In this document: positions 28,501 through 33,465 of the stretch, one piece after another
Layout: every line of letters starts with the position of its first letter
Numbering within the stretch: the first letter of the stretch is position 1
IMG/VR virus record: IMGVR_UViG_3300030328_003112
Span: 1-36,180 of that record
Direction: 5' to 3' (one strand)
DNA from: a virus
Length of the DNA stretch: 36,180 nucleotides
Notes under the pieces: generated by a model
Told to the model about the DNA's origin: nothing
Database searches by the model: none
The model's input: the letters and a program-made list of their open reading frames with translations, nothing else
Program-made: the position numbers and the translations under genes

Positions 28501-30359
28501 TAAGAATAGGTAAAGATTATAAAGCTTTGCAAAAAGCATACCCAGGCATATCTAAAAACTTAACACAAAAAATAGAGTGGGATGCTTTAAAAGATTTTAC
28601 TGTTGAAGACGCAATTAGAATTCATACATGGAAATCTCAAGGCATGGAGATTGAAGGTATAAGTAAAACTGATTTAGCTAATATTGAAAAGTGGATGGAA
28701 GGTAATCCTGAAGCAAAAGCTTATTCACAAGAATTATTAGGATTAACTCAAATAGGTGCTTACAATGGAGGTACTTACCAAGATTTACTAACAGGTAATA
28801 TTTGGAGTGATTTAGCTAAAACTGTTGATAAAGACATTAGGAATTTTTATATGCAAGGAGTGGTTAATAACCTTGACTTAATGTTTTCTGAGACTAACAT
28901 GAATAAACTAGAAGCTGCTTATGGTCCTAAATATAGAGCTGCAATGGAAGATCATATTCAAGCTATTAAGTCCGGAAAGAATACAGCTTATGAATTAGGA
29001 CCTATTGATACTAAAGCTTACAACTTTGTCAATAACGCTAATGGTGCTTTAATGACATTAAACTTTAGATCCGCAACGCTACAGTTAACGTCAGCTTTCA
29101 ACTATATAAATTGGAGTGATAATAATATGGCTAAAGCAAGTTTGGCTTTTGCTAATCAACCACAATATTGGAAAGATTTTACCTATCTATGGAATCAACT
29201 AGAAGGAAGACGAGCTGGTAATAAATTAAATATTGCAGAATCTGAAATAGCAGCTGCTTTGAAAGCAGGTAAACAAAACAAAGGTCAAGCTATAATTAGC
29301 TATTTGATTAGCAAAGGATATGCTCCTACTAAAATCGCTGATAGTTTTGCTATTGCTTTTGGAGGAGCTAGTTTCTATAGAAATAGAATTAATTCTTTAA
29401 TGAAGAAAGGCATGAGTAGAGAAATGGCTCAAGAACAAGCGTTAGTTGATTGGAGAGATGCTACAGAGACTCACCAACAGTCACGAAGAACCGATAAGCT
29501 TTCTCCTATTCAAAGGACTCTTAAAGGTAGGATAATGCTTGGGTTTCATACTACTCAAATGCAGTATGCAAGATTGATTGATAAGTCGGTTAAAGATTTG
29601 AAAAATAAAAGAGGTAATCCTATTCAACATATATCTCGAATAATTAATTACGGAGCTATTCAACCTGCTGTTTTTGCTGGACTACAAACAGGTGCTTTTA
29701 TGTTATTGTTTCAAGATGATACTGAAGAAGGAAGAAACAAGAAAATGAAAGAAGTTGGTGAAGGAATAGGAAGCTCTTTAATAGAAGGAACAGGAACTTG
29801 GGGTGTTGTAGCTAATATGCTTTACAACGTGGGAGATACTTATTATACAGAGAAACAAAAAGAAGGTACATATCCCGGACCTCAATATTACAAAGCAGCA
29901 CTAGAAGTATTACGATTGTCTCCTTCTATAGGTGGAAAGGTTAAAATGGGATTAAGTGCGGCATATGATCAGATGTATAAGGATGATACTAAAACATATA
30001 AGATATACGATCCAGACAGTCCAGAAGCAGCTTCTACCATGAAAATCATACAAATGGTAACTAACTTACCTACTAAAGAACTTCATGATGTTTATAGGTC
30101 GATGTGGGAAATTGGTGTTCAATTTATTGGAGAAGGAGCTAGTGAAATGGATGCTATAAAAGTAGCAGCTGTTGCTTTAGGTTGGCCGTCATGGCAATTA
30201 GAAAGTGAAATTGATAAAAACAAAAGAAGAAGTAAAGAAAAAAGCGAAAAAGCTGTTAGAAGAAAAGCGCAAAAAGGAGAGGTTGAAATAGAAGAGGACC
30301 TTGATATAGATTTAGATGGTATAAATCTAGATGAAACATTAGACATAGACTTAGATTAA
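19539..30359 (+). CDS. Giant 3606-residue multidomain virion/ejection (polyvalent) protein
   Basis: A single uninterrupted frame of 10.8 kb. Seen: acidic ends with (F/L)DIDL at residues 10-14, 41-45, 3588-3592 and 3601-3605; hydrophobic, possibly membrane-inserting stretches near 830-845, 885-915, 1020-1060 and 3371-3390; HEGLH (HExxH) at 1533-1537; a sigma-region-2-like segment at about 1768-1845; a HAD-like domain at about 2690-2860 with DGDEV (2697-2701), IST (2773-2775) and FFDD (2850-2853). From about 2930 to 3570 runs a C-terminal section (PDNAQDFIGLCYAFCGKGKKG, later HTTQMQYARLID) that I recall from large proteins of marine phages. Known context: such proteins fit the large polyvalent proteins thought to be injected with DNA. 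Inferred role: an internal core/ejection protein in the T7 gp16 slot, delivering enzyme domains to the host. No lysozyme or transglycosylase motif was recognised. Confidence 0.8.
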   Translation: MVDNPGEFDFDIDLEEEVTTDGKGNENTSNPPSSNDDDLSFDIDLNATYSQADGENDSLEENGDDDDPKKDLSTDDKYKLKKIIEKVTAGFQVKADELDLLSRGGYQWFIPERNQNGRVTNWKQTVDDIAKYLNEVQNNFPSWSEVEDELNAGGGIVFGKDMQRLERQRWTKTHEAHLQSMAINPENNPRIFNGQFDQFGLNQNQDPNDWVYVESDMGKRMINKNDNMYFPHHKQWAAEDEYFQTGEIPQGWEGEQAVGTPWDPAYSDVNKDSHYWSSTDHKYKINPEVKVTESKGWNPSQLPIGDFEKVVKAANRFNQSTDLFKGSRSTVEGDVEYNMIQRNVSPIVFKDGVMISNIHNQDTEGYMGRWSNPVPADVKTDLFDRSTWRDQREGGSQGVILRDERNLLDYELIKEILLSARPYEKIVTLGYNNSAVEQALKEWGFTHAAMRDWRHSADDNLLFVFPWGTKMEGGGLTSVGENKMNEYIGQYINSAPQFENARKLMEKEAATTLEYDDFTKKLNALPPESKITYLEAKEKFDITSVMKQYNVSYIEAQDMIKTNETWGLGISLAGTPGFTDILSFQELLNKDQETRRKINARQVQFDHLTHVMKGNLPDNWDQWQADALIKNIKNAPSSEHRVQATRVYKRWLNDNYGGYFTDNMDSGVASDRIDDFKMLFDPSTNNFVSYKTATKEQKAEWLPAEEYINTLMTQGVIPTNKNQMLELMLDKEFQMVAIAQQIFGQERDVLNQMSAGTAILQGAFTGEVPDEFKQIEIIAKKGELVRDGYERIEGVYNVPIVKRWNTLVKEFTILSEAYYMNYDPTTIEKEGFFGGVAAGTSAIVGFDYSSQIDESKAVANALQEIGVEFTQQELDALYTPTVANNIGYGTPGFIMMAGEFALTSWATGGLGLLGMSNKLARVPYMLRNIAKVDKYGKLGLSGYSKFGKVYTDYMGATINNMAQISIRNGWTSALYDAEPLNPAFGFFAAPGGKLIDDFSKWQLSGKSGFWNDMAMLQKELPGANLIGGAANVVAKGVTSTGLMTGGEMAVIGWETATGDISVEEAHDRMHTTLNPQHLFEVFSQCLIVSNMNPIKPVREIKERAEADINILTKGKYQRKQYAKKLNTEYDYIFEEGIGLDEQQARIELAKKKLIETEGGMGLEAYNNIKRAADKLGIDFFGFNKAGGWENFNLETFNKVWNQIVTEKGANNITNEQHAAARQIKTALEMDMAGPIRKTAEIDMNAKELETQTMLDAMKYEFENELNPGLKMLGWVDNFAKRREKNLGYSATDIEVLGSLTKAQLEMILGENPTMTRVNISIEGSNIQLARKIVAQRNNKGFKPGSTLGNKWVEAAWEQAALRRKQKDLSKDKGEDGGNFNENLEAFYEESIVKKQAEMDKLEAENDVLLETERQKNIELSRQEGNVEAYEMGTSFWTRMEQLDQIEGIIETHANATEKAALNVLDNKIKQIEKENPADAQKQIDELKFQKAEILNNLKDLDVKGMNLNVDGVPTTILNVEAMRKLKDVSASIHEGLHPYFNKVLKGKDTNAFISEFKNQLSEYEYNTVLEKVKKHPDFKNGQNPNTIEWLNLYADALIKGELGWNGETMTGIGDILESKIRNESAAESAVIETPQDVYNFLRNVVLPNVEGGKVTKQVLEAMSTEVTSENAGSPALSAKETKSLEQELVDMQAAKQASIDGYLEAVNKEKKGEISFAEVEAIKDKHNTLMQQLNPMIKNMEANLTISKNNAENIEKIKSGQDVGDRGYKQLLADNEGIIGPVLNRWKPGTSKVLKGDWDAEVYAEVAKLVDKYDASTGVPFGAYLRQNLARREGNMWNRLLEKDHDFFTEELNEATHMEYTSTMGDIDISTRSEVVRPGGNKIGQVISKELGVDATKLLEADRLIKRTLLEIEPSKLNIKNIGAHLVEVDGKQVKLKDYLATQLKDAMGDNPAERKAFFAKNWDMLQAWLPEFNMAMTADGKPITGDATGIPNSVLKILYEAQGRADFVSTGKGKGTTIQKKTPKTWDEVVESMNDRNRKTFEDAVVAFIGSEMAVQRMNDLLSDKSIVEEVASKDASVAETMALESYVANLAFQINAGKASGLMSAEKVSMDNLSQELIAANPEFLNTHKRMEVVGSYLRAKAKGPEALEKWENENIDAANAIHLGMQTKVQQEAEYKEIVKSANQFKEVLNNEFAGDGEITLPNGETLSYKEIREEIKKVQPSIIGAKKIDGVSYKTVKEDLLNTQLENLNDLRAFFPKWLAEKQSSVMDAWLGEGYSTSGGGRHQDLINYETGGPLTEGTLMNLEHRTKDGQNINIDKIPFSRQKYGIENQGTNKAANEIWKGLEEKWEKLIPLAKKKKMFEIQERMFAEGASVEQVQKELSKIFTKEENVLRQDIYDAVQKSRKAWLDSSTSKEQYLSRLKTLWQIGAANTNLEKGDRQWMASNWLQIDPNIDFSSARAKLEHGWPQVGASGKMGKIWTESAEAFDQHLKDNRENYQGAYGMEGKGETGFSGVDLRGSKTNMSGLLNRLQAYHENPNTFYNVETGQQLGKYMIDKTIAEYVGKEIGQEISVEDLYNPVVRSAFKELSNAKTNEARIVALTKIENGFRNLEANRKTKNDIVKETNTTVVPEVFDVNTKTEGTKSEFAKNLSAELKNSDLTKEEVIEVNQNLIKMNHASTNIVKSVENKKGSVFDGDEVLWIHDVKIGYTLPNGKTGWLSNTEFNKQQKRLEKKGATWNFENFNNLEGATEGPLLNEFLKRIQENPDHVFISTARANNPQIRGEIVKYVNKAGTAKYGKDWKGFKEDYLDTVEGTMDQGGESLKVVNSLVNLKTGNNAAGISFNEVDFFDDNAPTTKHWAHAQREMNLGGTVYTVVHNSSKGKMSAEVAREKGILFELGPDKALNLMIQDQAGINADYVFSKVKAQLRGKNKRKFKILPDNAQDFIGLCYAFCGKGKKGDAQIEFINETITKGITLAEGVIEKESLRIGKDYKALQKAYPGISKNLTQKIEWDALKDFTVEDAIRIHTWKSQGMEIEGISKTDLANIEKWMEGNPEAKAYSQELLGLTQIGAYNGGTYQDLLTGNIWSDLAKTVDKDIRNFYMQGVVNNLDLMFSETNMNKLEAAYGPKYRAAMEDHIQAIKSGKNTAYELGPIDTKAYNFVNNANGALMTLNFRSATLQLTSAFNYINWSDNNMAKASLAFANQPQYWKDFTYLWNQLEGRRAGNKLNIAESEIAAALKAGKQNKGQAIISYLISKGYAPTKIADSFAIAFGGASFYRNRINSLMKKGMSREMAQEQALVDWRDATETHQQSRRTDKLSPIQRTLKGRIMLGFHTTQMQYARLIDKSVKDLKNKRGNPIQHISRIINYGAIQPAVFAGLQTGAFMLLFQDDTEEGRNKKMKEVGEGIGSSLIEGTGTWGVVANMLYNVGDTYYTEKQKEGTYPGPQYYKAALEVLRLSPSIGGKVKMGLSAAYDQMYKDDTKTYKIYDPDSPEAASTMKIIQMVTNLPTKELHDVYRSMWEIGVQFIGEGASEMDAIKVAAVALGWPSWQLESEIDKNKRRSKEKSEKAVRRKAQKGEVEIEEDLDIDLDGINLDETLDIDLD

Positions 30360-30361
30360 AC

Positions 30362-30643
30362 ATGACAAAAATAAGTGAGCAAACAGAAGTCAAATTGGAC
30401 TTAAAAAGTATAATTAAAATTGTAGTTTTAACAGCGACTTTTGTAGGAATGTATTATACATTACAATCTGATATTGAAGAAGCTAAATCATTACCACCAG
30501 CAGTGATAGATAGAATAGAATATGATCTAAAACAAGAGTGGCAAACTAACCATATAATGAAGCTCGAAGATGAAATAGATGAACTTAGAAGTTGGTGTAG
30601 AGTTATCGATAAAGAGTTACATATAAAAACAAAAAAGAAATGA
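30362..30643 (+). CDS. Small single-TM protein with coiled coil, holin/spanin-like
   Basis: A 93-residue protein. A cytoplasmic-looking charged N-terminus (1-17) leads to one hydrophobic helix at about 18-36 (IIKIVVLTATFVGMYYTL). A charged, probably coiled-coil segment follows to the end, with one Cys and a KKK tail. The layout fits a small holin accessory or an inner-membrane spanin subunit, and the gene lies in the usual lysis position at the end of the late block. It starts 2 nt after the giant gene and its TGA overlaps the next ATG (ATGA). No lysis protein can be named on sequence alone. Confidence 0.6.
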   Translation: MTKISEQTEVKLDLKSIIKIVVLTATFVGMYYTLQSDIEEAKSLPPAVIDRIEYDLKQEWQTNHIMKLEDEIDELRSWCRVIDKELHIKTKKK

Positions 30644-30882
30644 ATGAGGTATTACATTTGGTAAAAGAATTTGGATTACCCTTAGTGATAGCTATAGGTG
30701 CTTTATATGCTTTATATAAATTCTTCTTTTTTAGTGTTAGAGAAGTAAAAGATACATTTACAGAGAGACATGAAATAAACGCTAAAAAAATGGAAGAAGT
30801 AAAAGTATCGTTAGCTGAAATTAAATCTGATTTGAAACTATTATTGGAATTTATTAAAGAAATAAACAACAAAAGAAAATGA
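30640..30882 (+). CDS. Probable holin (BhlA/UviB-like layout)
   Basis: An 80-residue protein. A short amphipathic start is followed by one TM helix at about 11-31 (FGLPLVIAIGALYALYKFFF) and then a highly charged amphipathic helix to residue 80. This one-TM-plus-charged-helix plan is that of the BhlA/UviB-like small holin group, which permeabilise the inner membrane to time lysis. It overlaps its upstream and downstream neighbours by 4 nt (ATGA) on both sides, implying translational coupling. No endolysin gene is visible in the window. Function is inferred from topology and position. Confidence 0.6.
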   Translation: MNEVLHLVKEFGLPLVIAIGALYALYKFFFFSVREVKDTFTERHEINAKKMEEVKVSLAEIKSDLKLLLEFIKEINNKRK

Positions 30883-32297
30883 AACACTTATTAACTTTAT
30901 TATTAACTTTACTTATTACATTAGGTTATTCTCAATGTGATAACGGAACTAATTATTATCCTAGCACAGTTTACACCCCAAGCGATAACACTTGGAGTTC
31001 TGCTTCTAGTTATAATTGGGCTGGTGAGATAATAAGAGTTAACATAATTAGTGGAGACGAATATGAATTTTCTACATGTAGTAACCATGGCGGAGTTTCA
31101 GCTTCATATGATACTCAATTAACTTTACGCGATGAATTAGGGGTTGTAGTAGATTATAATGACGACTACACTTCATGCAGTGGACGATCATATATAAAGT
31201 ATACAGCTACTTATAGTGGAGTTTTAGAAGTTCATTTAAATGAGTATAATTGCGCTACAAATACCAGTTCCACTGAAGTAATGATGTATAAAGCACCTGC
31301 TTCTAGTAGTGGAGGGGGAGGTAATACTAATGAAGTTACTATAGGAGATCCTAATTCTACTTTACAAAATGGTAGAGTACCAGCATATGGATATTATGAT
31401 TATAGTTGGAGCGCTTCTATATACACAGCGACAGAACTTAGTGGTGTTCCTTTAAACATAGAAAAAATTAGCTGGAATGTAGCTAATAGTAGTTCAATGA
31501 CTTTGAACAATCAAGAAATCTGGATGGCAATGACACCAGAAGAAATATTTAACGATGGCACAATGCCAGATGTTGGAAATGGGCCTTGGGATCAGTGGAA
31601 GAAAGTGTATGATGGAACTTTAAACTTTGTACCTGGTTGGAATGAAATAAACTTACAAGGACTATATGGATATGATGGGGTTCAAAACTTATTAGTTAAA
31701 GTAGTTAACAATCATGGATCATGGGCTTCTAGTTATCCAGAGTTTCAATATACAGCTAAATCAAATTCAGTTGTATATAATTACGAAGATGGTGGACCAC
31801 CTTCTCCTATGGGGTATAGAAATTCTTATAGACCTAATACCGTTTTTGGACATCAAGGTGGAGGATCTGCTTTACCCATAGATCTTATTTCTTTTAATGC
31901 AGAGTATCTAGGAAATGAAATACATCCTATTGTTATGATTAATTGGACTACTTTGTCTCAAGTAAATAATGATTACTTTGAAGTGCAGCGTAGTGTAGAT
32001 GTAGAAAATTGGTATACTATAGAAACTGTGACAGGAGCTGGGAATAGTAACAGCCAAATGTCATATAGCGTAATAGATGATGGTCCATTATATGGAATTT
32101 CTTATTATCGTTTAAAACAAACTGATTATGATGGACAATACGAATCATTTCGTCCTATGTCCGTCTCAATCAGTTCACAAGAAAAAACAATATATAAAGT
32201 ATATAATTTAATGGGTCAAGAAATAAAGAACACATATAATGGCCTTGTGTTAGAGTTCTATACTGATGGAACATTTTCAAAAAAATATTACAAATAA
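30879..32297 (+). CDS. Secreted Bacteroidetes-type protein with T9SS-like C-terminal region
   Basis: A 472-residue protein with four parts. (1) A signal peptide, residues 1-19 (MKHLLTLLLTLLITLGYSQ). (2) A beta-sandwich domain at about 22-140, with FSTCSNHGG, YDTQLTLRDE, YNDDYTSC and HLNEYNC, matching a Cys-containing domain I recall from T9SS cargo. (3) A domain at about 150-325, ending SSYPEFQYTA and SYRPNTVFG. (4) LPIDLISFNAEYLGN, INWTTLSQVNNDYFEVQRS and SYYRLKQTDYDG at 332-420, the fibronectin-like module that precedes T9SS type A sorting domains, then a short VYNLMGQEI...YTDGTFSKK end (440-469). Known: this architecture belongs to proteins exported across the Bacteroidetes outer membrane. 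Inferred: made in the infected cell, exported, and left on the surface or released. The final domain is short and lacks the usual PNP start, so sorting competence is unproven. ATG overlaps the holin-like stop. Confidence 0.82.
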   Translation: MKHLLTLLLTLLITLGYSQCDNGTNYYPSTVYTPSDNTWSSASSYNWAGEIIRVNIISGDEYEFSTCSNHGGVSASYDTQLTLRDELGVVVDYNDDYTSCSGRSYIKYTATYSGVLEVHLNEYNCATNTSSTEVMMYKAPASSSGGGGNTNEVTIGDPNSTLQNGRVPAYGYYDYSWSASIYTATELSGVPLNIEKISWNVANSSSMTLNNQEIWMAMTPEEIFNDGTMPDVGNGPWDQWKKVYDGTLNFVPGWNEINLQGLYGYDGVQNLLVKVVNNHGSWASSYPEFQYTAKSNSVVYNYEDGGPPSPMGYRNSYRPNTVFGHQGGGSALPIDLISFNAEYLGNEIHPIVMINWTTLSQVNNDYFEVQRSVDVENWYTIETVTGAGNSNSQMSYSVIDDGPLYGISYYRLKQTDYDGQYESFRPMSVSISSQEKTIYKVYNLMGQEIKNTYNGLVLEFYTDGTFSKKYYK

Positions 32298-32306
32298 CAA
32301 AAAAAC

Positions 32307-32825
32307 ATGGAAGGAATAATAAAAGACATTTTACTTGCTAACAAGATAGCTAGAATGCAAAAAGAAATCAACGCTCTTAAACCAGCTGATTGTGATGCAC
32401 TTTGTCAAACACTTGCTTTAGCAGAAAGTGAATTTGTTGAAGCAAGTAACGCACGAGCTGCAGCAAGTGAAGATTATGACGCAGCAAGCGAGGATTATGA
32501 AACTGCTGTAGCTGACGAAACTCAAGCGGAAACGCAGTTGCAAGAAGTAATAGCCGGTAACACAGAGTGTAAGGACGGGTGTGAACCACTACCTGCAGGT
32601 CAAGCTTGTCAAGATGAGTGTGATAATGAGTTTAACGTAGGTGAGGCTCAAACGAATTATGATGAAGCGATACAAGCTGTAAACGAAGCTCAAAATGCAA
32701 TGGATTCAGCAGAAGATGTATTAAAAGCTGCGGACGCTTTAGTTAAACAGACTGGTGAAGCAGAAAAAGCAGCTGCACAAGCTGTAGAGGATGCCGAATG
32801 TACTTGTCCAGGAAAGAAAGCATAA
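32307..32825 (+). CDS. Cys-paired helical hairpin protein, unknown function
   Basis: A 172-residue, very acidic, Ala/Glu/Asp-rich protein that I do not recognise. Two long helices (about 34-86 and 108-163) are joined by a Cys-rich turn. Eight Cys occur as four pairs: 29/33 and 88/92 and 101/105 (all CX3C) and 165/167 (CXC). An antiparallel hairpin would put 29/33 against 165/167 at one end and 88/92 against 101/105 at the turn. There is no signal peptide; the N-terminus is an amphipathic, partly basic helix (MEGIIKDILLANKIARMQKE). It is the last gene of the rightward block, 9 nt after the secreted protein and upstream of the terminator. Candidates include a fibre- or surface-associated coiled coil or a metal-binding protein; neither is shown. 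Confidence 0.75.
   Translation: MEGIIKDILLANKIARMQKEINALKPADCDALCQTLALAESEFVEASNARAAASEDYDAASEDYETAVADETQAETQLQEVIAGNTECKDGCEPLPAGQACQDECDNEFNVGEAQTNYDEAIQAVNEAQNAMDSAEDVLKAADALVKQTGEAEKAAAQAVEDAECTCPGKKA
32460..32501 (+). repeat. Tandem 21-nt repeat coding for a heptad
   Basis: Two adjacent 21-nt units (32460-32480 and 32481-32501) differ at three positions and encode AASEDYD and AASEDYE. The unit equals one coiled-coil heptad, so helix 1 of the hairpin protein probably grew by heptad duplication. Confidence 0.75.
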
Positions 32826-32876
32826 ATAAACAAGGAACAATAAGAAATGGGCACCATACCCAAAGTTCCTGTAACC

Positions 32877-32910
32877 AAAAAAGGGGATCTCAAAACGAGG
32901 TCCCCTTTTT
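32877..32910. terminator. Bidirectional intrinsic terminator between converging blocks
   Basis: Stem GGGGATCTC (32883-32891) pairs with GAGGTCCCC (32897-32905), nine pairs with one T-G wobble, around the loop AAAAC. The flanks are AAAAAA on the left and TTTTT on the right, so the hairpin has a T-run on each strand's 3' side. It ends the rightward block and also contains the stop codon and last codons of the leftward lipoprotein gene (stop TGA at 32890-32892 on the minus strand). Confidence 0.92.
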
Positions 32911-33465
32911 AATTTTAATATGTATGTCATGTGGAGCAGGTTCGTCTCCTCCAAAGTATGGATATAATTGATATCGCCGCTTATCATAAACACAATTACG
33001 TGGTACATAAACATAAGTACCATCTACAGCTAATTTATAATCCCATCTAAATATAGTTAATTCATAATAATGTTGTTCACATAAACTAACTCTTTTAATT
33101 AAATCAAAACTAAATTCTCCATGTTCGTGTTTGAACCAATGTATTTCCAAGCTATCGTTTAACCATCTCCATCCAAATCTAATAGAATTCTCAGTATGAT
33201 TATCTCCACAATCACTCCAACCTATTAACTTATTAATATCGTATTGATTAAGGCTATCCACTGTAGAGTAGATAGCACTTGAATCAAACGTAATGTCCCA
33301 ACCGAACATCGTGTCTTTACTATAGTTTAAAGCATACGTCGACTTATGTTGACCTTCTTTTATAGTAAATGTTTTATAATTGTCTGTTATTTTTTTACAA
33401 CTATTTAATTTCACAAGCGCCACCAGCACAAGCAAGCTCACCAGAAAGATCCGTATTGTCTTCAT
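32890..33465 (-). CDS. Bacteroidetes-style lipoprotein, unknown function
   Basis: A 191-residue protein. A basic MKTIR start, a hydrophobic core to about residue 20 and a lipobox-like LNSC with Cys23 followed by KK form a typical Bacteroidetes lipoprotein signal. The mature part is rich in Trp, Tyr, His and charged residues, is beta-prone, and has three more Cys. I do not recognise the family. It should be anchored in the host envelope during infection; superinfection exclusion or surface masking are common jobs for phage lipoproteins but are speculation here. The first 21 codons overlap the 3' end of the reductase gene in another frame. No later Met keeps a signal peptide, so the overlap is probably real. 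Confidence 0.75.
   Translation of the reverse strand: MKTIRIFLVSLLVLVALVKLNSCKKITDNYKTFTIKEGQHKSTYALNYSKDTMFGWDITFDSSAIYSTVDSLNQYDINKLIGWSDCGDNHTENSIRFGWRWLNDSLEIHWFKHEHGEFSFDLIKRVSLCEQHYYELTIFRWDYKLAVDGTYVYVPRNCVYDKRRYQLYPYFGGDEPAPHDIHIKIKKGTSF

Noticed and set aside
30603-30887. Leftward 94-codon frame across the holin-like genes.
   Set aside because: Antisense shadow of two ATGA-linked genes with clear topology.
30921-30940. Cys20 of the secreted protein as a lipoprotein anchor.
   Set aside because: The preceding YSQ does not fit a lipobox (Gln at -1); signal peptidase I cleavage after SQ is more likely.
32690-33023. Leftward frames around the terminator, 32690-32893 and 32739-33023.
   Set aside because: They run through the bidirectional terminator and lie antisense to the hairpin gene; the 32739-33023 frame also overlaps the lipoprotein gene in another frame.
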